The notes under the pieces: model-generated
The model's database searches: none
What the model saw: only the letters and a program-made list of their open reading frames with translations
Told to the model about the DNA's origin: nothing
Origin: Liquorilactobacillus uvarum DSM 19971
Lineage (GTDB): Bacteria; Bacillota; Bacilli; Lactobacillales; Lactobacillaceae
Length of the DNA: 64,000 nt
Reading direction: 5' to 3'
NCBI RefSeq assembly: GCF_001434935.1
Contig: NZ_AZEG01000002.1
Coordinates: forward strand, 120,773-184,772
Shown: positions 56,479 to 64,000 of the stretch, one piece after another
Layout: each line of letters starts with the position of its first letter
Numbering within the stretch: position 1 is the first letter of the stretch
Program-made: the position numbers and the translations under genes

Positions 56479-57813
56479 GTGACTAAAGCTATCGATGCAA
56501 CACAGTTAAGTAAATTTAAAAATTCATTAAAGAACCGTGCAGAACATGCAGTACTCGAACGTGCTGTGACAAAAAATGGTATTCTAGCAACCACAGCAGA
56601 CTACCATTCTGAGGTCAAAATGGATCCAGTTTTTTCAATTGATTTGGATACAGGCGACGTTGCCAATCAGAAGCAATCTGGACGCTGTTGGATGTTTGCA
56701 GCCTTAAACACGATGCGCCACGATATAAAGAACAAGTTCAAAGTACCTAAGGACTTTGAGCTTTCACAAAATTATACGTATTTCTGGGATAAATTGGAAA
56801 AAGCAAACTATTTCTACGAAAATGTCCTCAAAACTGCAAGTTTACCCACTTCTGATCGCAAGATTAGTTGGTTAATGACCACTCCCCAACAAGATGGCGG
56901 TCAGTGGGATATGATTGTCGCTATTATCCAAAAATATGGAGTCGTCCCACAATCAGCGATGCCTGAAACTTATAATTCATCAAAATCAAACGAATTTAAC
57001 AGTACTTTTAATTTAAAATTACGTAAGGATGCTGTTAAGCTCCGTCAAATGGTTGCAGAACAAGCTTCTGATGCACAAATTGAAAAAGAAAAAGATAAAA
57101 TGCTTGATGATGCCTACCGAATGCTGGCTTACAGCTTTGGCGAACCGCCAGTTAAATTCGATTTTGCCTACCGCGATGCAGACAAAGCTTATCACCTTGA
57201 CCGTGACTTGACTCCTCAAAAATTCTTTGAGAAGTACGTTGGATGGAATCTTGATGACTATGTATCAATAATCAATGGGCCAACTGAGGACAAACCATTT
57301 AATCATATGTATACCGTTGATATGCTTGGAAATGTTGTTTCAGGCCGTCAAATACGTCACTTAAACGTAGATATGAAGACATTCCGTCAAGTTGCCGTTG
57401 CTCAACTCAAAGCCGGGGAAAGTGTTTGGTTTGGTTGTGATGTTGGTCAAGAGTCAGATCGCCAAAAGGGCATCATGGATACTGAACTTTATCACAAAGA
57501 TGAGCTATTTGATATTGATCTCAATATGTCTAAAGCTGAACGCCTTGATTACGGCGAAAGTTTAATGACACATGCAATGGTTTTAACCGGTGTTGATTTG
57601 GTCGATGACAAACCCACAAAATGGAAAGTTGAAAATTCATGGGGTAAAAAAGTCGGTACAAATGGCTTTTTCGTTATGAGCAATGATTGGATGAATGAAT
57701 TCTGTTATCAAGTTGTTGTAAATAAAAAACATCTTCCTGCAAACTTACAGAATGTCTTGCAAGAAGACCCCAAAGTACTTGCTCCATGGGATCCAATGGG
57801 CTCACTAGCTTAA
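56479..57813 (+). CDS. pepC: Aminopeptidase C (bleomycin hydrolase family)
   Basis: Cytosolic cysteine aminopeptidase, hexameric C1B family, important in lactobacilli for using casein or other peptides. 444 aa from the GTG at 56479 (GGGAG upstream). Active-site Cys in S-G-R-C-W-M-F-A (about residue 70), His in M-T-H-A-M-V-L-T-G, and Asn in V-E-N-S-W-G. The C-terminus (P-W-D-P-M-G-S-L-A) should enter the active site, giving aminopeptidase specificity. Ends at a strong terminator. Confidence 0.97.
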   Translation: MTKAIDATQLSKFKNSLKNRAEHAVLERAVTKNGILATTADYHSEVKMDPVFSIDLDTGDVANQKQSGRCWMFAALNTMRHDIKNKFKVPKDFELSQNYTYFWDKLEKANYFYENVLKTASLPTSDRKISWLMTTPQQDGGQWDMIVAIIQKYGVVPQSAMPETYNSSKSNEFNSTFNLKLRKDAVKLRQMVAEQASDAQIEKEKDKMLDDAYRMLAYSFGEPPVKFDFAYRDADKAYHLDRDLTPQKFFEKYVGWNLDDYVSIINGPTEDKPFNHMYTVDMLGNVVSGRQIRHLNVDMKTFRQVAVAQLKAGESVWFGCDVGQESDRQKGIMDTELYHKDELFDIDLNMSKAERLDYGESLMTHAMVLTGVDLVDDKPTKWKVENSWGKKVGTNGFFVMSNDWMNEFCYQVVVNKKHLPANLQNVLQEDPKVLAPWDPMGSLA

Positions 57814-57851
57814 ACATTTCTTTTTAAATAATAATGGTTTTAACTATAAAC

Positions 57852-57899
57852 AAGACCCAGCTTCTAGTTGTCCTTTAATACAACCAGCGGCTGGGTCTT
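57852..57899 (+). terminator. Terminator of pepC
   Basis: Arms 57852-57861 and 57890-57899 (AAGACCCAGC/GCTGGGTCTT) and TTTAATT. A second small hairpin near 57989-58008 lies before gpmA but lacks a T-run. Confidence 0.85.
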
Positions 57900-58036
57900 T
57901 TAATTCGATAATCTAAATTATTCTTATCCTTGGATGAAATTCAAATTTTAAAACGTCTAGAACCAAAGAAGAAAAACTGTAAAAGTATTCAGCTTTTTAG
58001 GCTTATCGGCCTATTCTATTCAAAAAATAAAGTTAA

Positions 58037-58708
58037 TTACAAAGTCTCTTTGTTCATTACCCGTAATTTTTTGTCCAATTCATAAATAATTGGGACAGCA
58101 TTTTCAACCTCAACACCATCAATCTTTTCATCGCTAATCTCTTCAATATACTTGATTAAGGCCCGTAACGTACTTCCATGTGCAACAATCAGTTGATTTT
58201 TCCCATGAAGAAGCTGAGGTGCAATATTGTCAAGCCAATATGGTACGATCCGCTCAGATGCCATTTTCAAGCTTTCACCTAATGGAAGAATGTCACGCGG
58301 ATATTTATTATAGCGGCGCTCATAGTCTGGCTTAGCCATCAATGGAGGTACAGCATCGTAACTTCGACGCCATAAAGCAATTTGGTGTTTTCCATATATT
58401 TGGCGTGATAAATCCTTGTTAATCCCCCGTAAGGCCCCATAATGGCGCTCATTCAATCTCCAATTTTTTTGAATCGGAACGGCAGCCTGTCCTATCGTCG
58501 ATAAAACTATGTTAGCGGTTTTGATTGCACGCACTAAAGACGACGTATGAACAGTTGAAAAAAATATTTTTTCTTTTTTAAGTAGCTTCCCAGCATCCCT
58601 TGCCTGCTTTGCACCTTCTTCAGTCAACAATGAATCTGTCCAGCCCGTATAGGTATTAGTCTCGTTAGCCTGACTTTGCCCATGACGCAGTAATACCAAT
58701 TTAACCAA
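58037..58708 (-). CDS. gpmA: 2,3-bisphosphoglycerate-dependent phosphoglycerate mutase-like
   Basis: Interconverts 3- and 2-phosphoglycerate. 223 aa with catalytic H9 in L-L-R-H-G-Q-S, the family stretch [17 protein letters not shown] and H-G-S-T-L-R with the second His. The N-terminal sequence Q-S-Q-A-N-E departs from the usual E-S-x-W-N, so it may be a paralogue. Start is TTG with GGAAGG nine bases upstream. Converges with pepC. Confidence 0.88.
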   Translation of the reverse strand: MVKLVLLRHGQSQANETNTYTGWTDSLLTEEGAKQARDAGKLLKKEKIFFSTVHTSSLVRAIKTANIVLSTIGQAAVPIQKNWRLNERHYGALRGINKDLSRQIYGKHQIALWRRSYDAVPPLMAKPDYERRYNKYPRDILPLGESLKMASERIVPYWLDNIAPQLLHGKNQLIVAHGSTLRALIKYIEEISDEKIDGVEVENAVPIIYELDKKLRVMNKETL

Positions 58709-58806
58709 TTCGCTCGACCTTCCTTTTATAAGGTTTACTTCATATCATAACAAATTTCAAGCCAGCAGAAAAGCAGCAATCATTTATATACTAGTTGTTG
58801 TAAAAA

Positions 58807-58832
58807 AACAGCTCTCATAATTGAAAGCTGTT
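58807..58832 (-). terminator. Terminator of the NlpC/P60 gene
   Basis: Arms AACAGCTCTC/GAAAGCTGTT (one wobble) and seven T on the minus strand. Confidence 0.85.
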
Positions 58833-58861
58833 CCATAGTTTTTATTATAAGTTAGTAAACT

Positions 58862-60097
58862 CTATTTTAAACGTCCAGCAAAGGATGGTGTAAAGGTTGA
58901 AACACTTCCTACTTTAACATTTTGACCTGTTTGAGGAGCATGAACATATTGACCGCCGCCAATATAGATAGCGACATGATAACTGCTACCCTTTGAACCC
59001 CAGAAAAGCAAATCACCAGGTTGGGCCTGTGAGACAGACTCATAAGAAACATAGCCTTCCTGTGCAGCTGTATTATGTGGTAAAGATACACCAAACTTAC
59101 TGTACACATATGCAGTCAAACCTGAACAGTCCATTCCTGAGAGCGAGGCTCCTCCCCAAACATATGGAATTCCCATTCTTGTTAATGACAATGCCGCCGA
59201 GACAACCGATCCTGTGTCCATGCTTGAGGAACTCGGTGTACTAGTGGTGGAAGAAGTTGAACTGCTATTGTTGGAAGAGCTAGAATTGCTAGTGCTATTG
59301 GTATTAACAGCAGCAGTGCTATTGTTAGCAGTATTATTTGATAGGTTCGTAGCATTGGCCGTCTTATTATCACTGGAAGAAGCCGCCGAAACATTGGATA
59401 GATTTTCTGTTTGGTTCGTAACTCCGTCTGCTGCCTTATTAGCAGTTGCCAGTGCCTTAACAGCAACAGTTGAATCTTTTGCTGCTTTAACTGCACTAGC
59501 AGCCTTTTTAGCTGTTGCTAAAGCATCTTCTGCTTTCTTTTTATCAGCATCTTCTTTTGCCTTCTTGACCTGCAGTTCTGTTTTTTGAACTGCTAAATCA
59601 GCCATATCCGATTGTAATTTTGTATTGATCTTTTTCTGCTGATCTGCAGCAAGATCTATACTTTCTTTATCGGCAGCTACTTTTAATTTGTCTTTCTTTT
59701 GATCAGATAGTGTTTGATTATTAGCATGCACCATGGTTGCAACCGTTGTGACACGATCCACCGCATCACTAAGGCTATTTGAATCAGTCACAAATTGAAT
59801 AATGGAACTTGCATCATTAAGCTGTGCTGAGCGCGCTTGTTTAGCTAAATGTGCTTTTCGTGCATCAATATTTTTAGTTAATGATTGAATTTCTTGAGCA
59901 TCATCAGTCTGTTTTTCCTGAAGCTTAGACAATTTCTTCTGCCCTTCTGAAATCAAAGATTGCGTTTGATCAATCTTTCCGTTCACATTATTTATTTTAC
60001 TAGATGTATCTGAAGCCGAAACACCTGTTTTTAAACTGAAAACAACTAAAGCTGCTGCCACTGCAGTTGCAACCCTCACCAAATTATTTTTCCCCAT
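58862..60097 (-). CDS. Secreted NlpC/P60 peptidoglycan endopeptidase
   Basis: Cell-wall hydrolase, 411 aa from the ATG at 60097 (GAGGTG upstream). Signal peptide (1-29, ending V-S-A-S), a long coiled coil (about 30-225) like PcsB/Sag20 regulators, a Ser/Thr/Asn-rich linker (about 245-292), and a NlpC/P60 domain with C324 in D-C-S-G-L, H374 and H386. Coiled-coil hydrolases of this type are activated by FtsEX in relatives (FtsEX is in this window). A WalR box upstream fits cell-wall stress control. Confidence 0.9.
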   Translation of the reverse strand: MGKNNLVRVATAVAAALVVFSLKTGVSASDTSSKINNVNGKIDQTQSLISEGQKKLSKLQEKQTDDAQEIQSLTKNIDARKAHLAKQARSAQLNDASSIIQFVTDSNSLSDAVDRVTTVATMVHANNQTLSDQKKDKLKVAADKESIDLAADQQKKINTKLQSDMADLAVQKTELQVKKAKEDADKKKAEDALATAKKAASAVKAAKDSTVAVKALATANKAADGVTNQTENLSNVSAASSSDNKTANATNLSNNTANNSTAAVNTNSTSNSSSSNNSSSTSSTTSTPSSSSMDTGSVVSAALSLTRMGIPYVWGGASLSGMDCSGLTAYVYSKFGVSLPHNTAAQEGYVSYESVSQAQPGDLLFWGSKGSSYHVAIYIGGGQYVHAPQTGQNVKVGSVSTFTPSFAGRLK

Positions 60098-60188
60098 GAA
60101 TCTCACACCTCTACCGATCATTAATATTATTAATATTTTTTTAAATAACCACGCCTTTAATATTATCATTAAGCAGGCGTTTAGAGCA

Positions 60189-60205
60189 TTACATTATATT
60201 TACAA
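60189..60205 (-). promoter_or_regulatory. WalR (YycF) box upstream of the NlpC/P60 gene
   Basis: On the minus strand TGTAAA, five bases, TGTAAT, a full match to the WalR consensus TGTWAH-N5-TGTWAH. It is about 90 bases upstream of the start of a peptidoglycan hydrolase, a typical WalRK target. Confidence 0.7.
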
Positions 60206-60565
60206 AATAACCTCATAATTACTTTTTTAAGCCCTAATATTACAATTGTGTTTCTAAAGTTACAAAGTCGCCTTTTCCTTGCTGTTGTCACCTATATGTG
60301 ACTCTCTTTTTCAGTATTGTTTGCTAATATTAGTTAATTGTTACTTATGTAACCCTAAAGTAACCTATTAGTACAATTCACAATCGTGATACTGCAATTT
60401 TTCCTCTTTTATATTAAAAATGAAACGTTTTGATTTATTAAGAAACGCTTGAAATAATCAAAAAAAACTCTGTATAACACTAAATCATCTTTCATTTAGC
60501 AATTATACAAAGTTTTTTTCTAGCTTAGTTTTGTTCAAAAATATAATTTAAATACACGTAATCTG
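60206..60565. other. Intergenic stretch with terminator
   Basis: No gene. A two-part hairpin (arms near 60466-60477 and 60503-60514 plus inner CTAAAT/ATTTAG) with T-runs on both sides ends the EamA gene on the minus strand and could serve either side. The rest is AT-rich, without recognised signals. Confidence 0.65.
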
Positions 60566-61525
60566 CTAAGATTTTGATGTAGCATCGATGTTCTCTTCTT
60601 TAACTTTATTACCAACAAAGGTAACAACGGAGCCAATCAAAATAACAACGATTCCGATAATCGTCAGTATGGAAATTTTTTCACCAATCAGAATTGCAGC
60701 TAAAATTGGAGCAAGACCTGGTTTAATGAAAAACACAAGCGATGCAGTTGAAACATTTGACCTTTCCATTGCCAAAAAGTAAAATGCAAAACCGCCGCCA
60801 GTGACACAAACTCCTAAATAAAAAAGCATCGGCAAAGACGAAAAAGTGATATTTTGAATTATCGGGAGGTTTTTAAAACCTGACATTGAACTACTCTTAC
60901 CTAACCAAAGCGCAATAAAAGGAATATGTGTCAGCCAAGAAAGGACCAACAATTCAGCTGTACCAGCAATAAATGTGTAACAGGTCATAACAATTCCATT
61001 TAGACCACGCTTAGTAGATCCATAACGCGAGACAATTGAATAAAAACCAAAAGTAACTGCAGATAAAAGCGCTAAAACGATTCCAACAGGCCGTGACAAA
61101 TGCACCGGATCAATGATAATTAATAAACCAATAATTGAAATAACGACCGCTATCAAGTTAGCTCGTCCAAGCCTCTCATGTAAAATCAAAAAAGCAAAAA
61201 GCAACGCAAAAACGGGATTACAGCTGAATAAAACGGCAACGGTCGAAGCCTTTGTTGAAACTACGGCGAGCTGAAACAGGGACATACTAACAATGACGCA
61301 CAAAAAACCTGTGATCAAAAACAATGTCCAATCTTTTTTCGTTAACACTCGCTTGCTCTGCTTAAGAGATTTATTAGCAATTGGAAGCAGAACCAAACTT
61401 CCAATAAAAAAACGAATCAAATTCAATTGAATAGGATTAAAAGTTGCCCCCGCCACTTTTAATGCAATTTCCATTGAACTAAACATTAAGGTTGATATTA
61501 AAACATAAATTATCGTCCTTTTCAC
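60566..61525 (-). CDS. EamA/DMT-family transporter
   Basis: 319 aa with ten membrane helices in two EamA repeats (about 5-140 and 150-300); G-G-G-F-A-F-Y-F-L-A and the start-helix E-I-A-L-K are family features. Exporter of amino acids, nucleotides or drugs; substrate unknown. 13 bases after the AEC transporter gene, so probably cotranscribed. Confidence 0.85.
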   Translation of the reverse strand: MKRTIIYVLISTLMFSSMEIALKVAGATFNPIQLNLIRFFIGSLVLLPIANKSLKQSKRVLTKKDWTLFLITGFLCVIVSMSLFQLAVVSTKASTVAVLFSCNPVFALLFAFLILHERLGRANLIAVVISIIGLLIIIDPVHLSRPVGIVLALLSAVTFGFYSIVSRYGSTKRGLNGIVMTCYTFIAGTAELLVLSWLTHIPFIALWLGKSSSMSGFKNLPIIQNITFSSLPMLFYLGVCVTGGGFAFYFLAMERSNVSTASLVFFIKPGLAPILAAILIGEKISILTIIGIVVILIGSVVTFVGNKVKEENIDATSKS

Positions 61526-61537
61526 GACTGATACTCC

Positions 61538-62485
61538 CTATCCTATATTTTGTGTTATAACCATTAAAATTGGTACTACAATCAATGAAATCAGTGTAGT
61601 TTCAGTAACCATCACAGCCGCATAATCTGAATCGGCATTATAAAGGTTAGCAACAACAGGCGCATTAGTCATCACTGGCATTGCTGATTGTAAAATAAAG
61701 ACCTGCTTCATTATCAACGGCATGTCTGCAGGAATGACTAGTAACGACATTAACAGTGGAGCACAGACAAAGCGTCCCAACAGAATCAGTAAATTGTCTT
61801 TTCCTAAAGCCAATTTATTTAATCCGGCATGTGAAACCGAAATGCCAATAAAGATCATTGATAACGGAATAGTTAAACTACCGATGTAATCCAAATCGGA
61901 ATTAACAAAATCAGGTAATTCAATTCCAAGCAATACAAAGATAACGCCTACGACAAATCCCATTAATGGCGGCGAAAATATTTTTCCAAGTGTCTTTTTT
62001 AAATCAAATTTTATTTCCTGCCCACCATCACGCTGGATAAGATATGTTCCGAGTGTCCAAAAAATTGTTGTATTTGCCATGTAATAAATCAACACATATG
62101 GAATGCTCTCGCTGCCAAAAAGAGCTTGGTTAATCGGCAAACCTACGAAAACAGTATTCGAATTAAAAAACATTGATGAAAACAATCCTGCATGACTGTC
62201 CCGTATTTTACAAATACGTACAAGTGCAAAAGCAATTGCCATCAAAATCATCATCGATACGACTGGAAAACGCAAATCCGGTATCATTTTTGCTAAATCT
62301 TTTGCAGAAAATTTACTCATTATTGTTGAAACCATGTAACAAGGTAATGAAATTTGAGTAACAATCCTTGCAATCAATTTAGTCGATTTCTCATCAAACC
62401 ATTTTCGTTCTGCCAAAATATACCCAAGAATTATCATAACTAAAATAATCAGTACTCCGGATATACTATGTTCAAAAACTTGCAT
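61538..62485 (-). CDS. AEC-family permease (auxin efflux carrier/malate permease type)
   Basis: 315 aa from the ATG at 62485 (GAGAAG upstream), with about ten membrane spans and the central N-x-x-x-F-V-G-L-P-I motif typical of AEC carriers. Lactobacillus relatives include malate permease MleP, but no malate gene lies nearby, so substrate is open. First of a two-gene unit with the EamA transporter. Confidence 0.83.
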   Translation of the reverse strand: MQVFEHSISGVLIILVMIILGYILAERKWFDEKSTKLIARIVTQISLPCYMVSTIMSKFSAKDLAKMIPDLRFPVVSMMILMAIAFALVRICKIRDSHAGLFSSMFFNSNTVFVGLPINQALFGSESIPYVLIYYMANTTIFWTLGTYLIQRDGGQEIKFDLKKTLGKIFSPPLMGFVVGVIFVLLGIELPDFVNSDLDYIGSLTIPLSMIFIGISVSHAGLNKLALGKDNLLILLGRFVCAPLLMSLLVIPADMPLIMKQVFILQSAMPVMTNAPVVANLYNADSDYAAVMVTETTLISLIVVPILMVITQNIG

Positions 62486-62699
62486 AGCTTCACTTCTCTT
62501 TCTCACTATTCGTATATTAAACATCCATAAGTATATCACAATTTTGTAACACAAATTAAAAGACTCCCTGAAAATAACACTTTTTCATGGATCTGAAAAT
62601 GTTAATTATTTAATTTACTATTAAACCTCTTTTTTACTATCCAAATTTTAACATTAAGTAGTATAATTCATACATAATGTCGAATTTAAGGAGTTTTTT

Positions 62700-63899
62700 A
62701 TGAATACTAAAGATAAAAGTTCCGAAGAGCTGGTTGACACTCCTCTACGTAGAAACAACGGTTCTTCACATCGAAAGAAAAGTTCGCGGGGAAAACGACG
62801 TCTTATATGCACAATTTTGTTAAGCCTGATACTTGTTTTATTCTACGGAGCAGCTTTTTACACTTACAATATGTTAGGTGTTGCAAAAGAAACTATCAAC
62901 AAAACTTTCAAACAAACAAATGTTAAAAAATCACGTAATGTCTCACAAGTTTTAAAAGACAAAAAACCCTTTTCTGTCCTCCTACTTGGTACAGATACAG
63001 GTGATTTAGGTCGAAGTGATAAGGGACGTACTGATACAATTATAATCGCTACAGTAAATCCACAAACAAAACGCGCCACCTTAACCAGCATCCCTAGAGA
63101 TACGCAGGTTAAAATTAGTGGCAGTGAAAATGCATACGACAAAATAAATTCTGCATATACTATCGGCGGTACGGCTGCTGCCGTTAAAACCGTTCAGAAC
63201 ACGCTTCATGTTCCGATTGACTTTTACCTATTAGTCAACATGGGTGGTTTACGCAAAATAGTCGATGCTCTGGGTGGAGTCACTGTTACCCCACAACTGA
63301 CATTCAAATACAGCTACGCTAATGTAGTCAAGGGAAAGACTGTTAAATTGAACGGACAAGAAGCACTAGCTTACTCACGCATGCGCTATAGCGATCCAGA
63401 AGGCGATTACGGAAGACAAAAACGTCAAAAACAAATTATCACGGCCATAGCAAATAAGGCTGCTTCAACTGCTTCTCTGGCTAACTACAAAAAGATTTTA
63501 TCAACAATTGAAGACAATATGCAGACAGACATGACTTATGATGACATGCTTACGGTCGAAACAAATTATAAATCTGCAGCAAATTCAATCAAATCTTATG
63601 TTCTACAAGGTACAGATGCAACACTCGATGGTCTTTCATATCAAGTTGTCTCAGCAAAAGAAAAGAAAAAGATTTCCAACAAAATTCGAGCTGAGTTAAA
63701 TTTAAAGCCGTCTACCAAGACTTTTTATGGGCAAGTTGGTGAAACCTATTCAAGCGATAGTTCGTACTCAAGCAACAGTTCATACTCTTCTGGAAATTCA
63801 TATTCTACAAATGATGGCAACAATTACAACTCTTCTTACTCTAATAGTGATACTTATGATTCTACTTATTCGACACCTACTTATTCGAACGGTTATTAA
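62700..63899 (+). CDS. LCP-family cell-wall glycopolymer ligase (LytR-CpsA-Psr)
   Basis: Attaches teichoic acids or capsule to peptidoglycan; acts outside the membrane. 399 aa: basic cytoplasmic N-terminus (1-35), one membrane span (36-57), LCP domain (about 90-255) with L-L-G-T-D, R-T-D-T-I-I, S-I-P-R-D-T, G-G-L and R-x-R-x-x-D/E ligands, and a Ser/Tyr/Asn-rich tail from about 345 that is unusual. TAAGGAG precedes the ATG. TagO, the pathway's first enzyme, is in the window. Confidence 0.93.
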   Translation: MNTKDKSSEELVDTPLRRNNGSSHRKKSSRGKRRLICTILLSLILVLFYGAAFYTYNMLGVAKETINKTFKQTNVKKSRNVSQVLKDKKPFSVLLLGTDTGDLGRSDKGRTDTIIIATVNPQTKRATLTSIPRDTQVKISGSENAYDKINSAYTIGGTAAAVKTVQNTLHVPIDFYLLVNMGGLRKIVDALGGVTVTPQLTFKYSYANVVKGKTVKLNGQEALAYSRMRYSDPEGDYGRQKRQKQIITAIANKAASTASLANYKKILSTIEDNMQTDMTYDDMLTVETNYKSAANSIKSYVLQGTDATLDGLSYQVVSAKEKKKISNKIRAELNLKPSTKTFYGQVGETYSSDSSYSSNSSYSSGNSYSTNDGNNYNSSYSNSDTYDSTYSTPTYSNGY

Positions 63900-63945
63900 A
63901 TCCACAATAATTTAAAAAACTTTATTTATAGATTTGGGCATTCAA

Positions 63946-63970
63946 AGAGGCTGTGACATAACTAGCCTCT
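63946..63970 (+). repeat. GGCTGNGACAT-type hairpin after the LCP gene
   Basis: Seven-base arms AGAGGCT/AGCCTCT around GTGACATAACT. It resembles the secA-prfB hairpin at 7859 in its GGCTG-x-GACAT core; weak T-run. May terminate the LCP gene. Confidence 0.5.
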
Positions 63971-64000
63971 GTATAAGCAAATAGGACGAGAAACCGAATT

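Overview
The window is a 64 kb piece of a low-GC Gram-positive chromosome, most likely from a member of the Lactobacillaceae. The evidence is: PepC aminopeptidase, a Lactobacillus-type dUTPase, an ECF folate S-component, the ydiL-groES-groEL/rex/ydiF/tsaD-rimI-tsaB block, and housekeeping order that follows Bacillus subtilis but lacks the sporulation and non-mevalonate genes normally interleaved (sigH, ispDF, cysE, disA, yaaR, ricT). Strong Shine-Dalgarno sequences, many GTG/TTG starts and AT-rich spacers fit the same group. I cannot name the species. Nothing looks like a prophage, transposon, plasmid, CRISPR array or tRNA gene; this is core chromosome.

Layout from left to right. 1-10.3 kb (all minus strand): secA, prfB (read through a programmed +1 frameshift), ftsE-ftsX, then a MinJ-like PDZ membrane protein directly followed by phoP-phoR-pstS-pstC, the last cut by the window edge. 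10.5-15.2 kb: hibernation factor hpf, competence genes comFA-comFC, divergent yigZ, and tagO for wall teichoic acid. 15.5-23.4 kb: a KimA-type potassium importer, groES-groEL under CIRCE control, divergent ydiL (CPBP membrane protease), redox repressor rex and the ABC-F protein ydiF. 24-31.3 kb: tsaD-rimI-tsaB (tRNA t6A), riboswitch-controlled folT, an acyl-ACP thioesterase, and the tmk-darA-holB-yabA-rsmI replication cluster. 31.5-35.8 kb: tadA, SRP RNA, dnaX, ebfC, recR, yaaL.

35.9-42.6 kb: plus-strand nrdH-nrdE-nrdF with paired NrdR boxes, converging on mprF. 42.8-54.7 kb (minus strand): radA, yacL, gltX, cysS, mrnC, rlmB, yacP, rpmG, secE, nusG, an inserted lipase-like hydrolase, rplK, rplA, L10 leader, rplJ, rplL. 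54.7-57.8 kb: dut and the divergent GNAT-rpiA-pepC genes. 58-64 kb: a cell-envelope and transport end with a gpmA-like mutase, a secreted NlpC/P60 hydrolase with a WalR box, an EamA and an AEC transporter, and an LCP-family wall ligase.

Most highly expressed genes lie on the minus strand, so the replication fork probably runs right to left here. Regulation readable from sequence includes CIRCE (two copies, one degenerate), NrdR boxes, a tetrahydrofolate riboswitch, the L10 leader, a twice-occurring L1-like mRNA site, a WalR box, the RF2 autoregulatory frameshift and many intrinsic terminators. I see no plainly new system. The observations most worth checking are the second CIRCE shared with ydiL, a possible nrdI relic inside nrdH-nrdE, the hydrolase wedged between nusG and rplK, and a decayed 567-bp gap.
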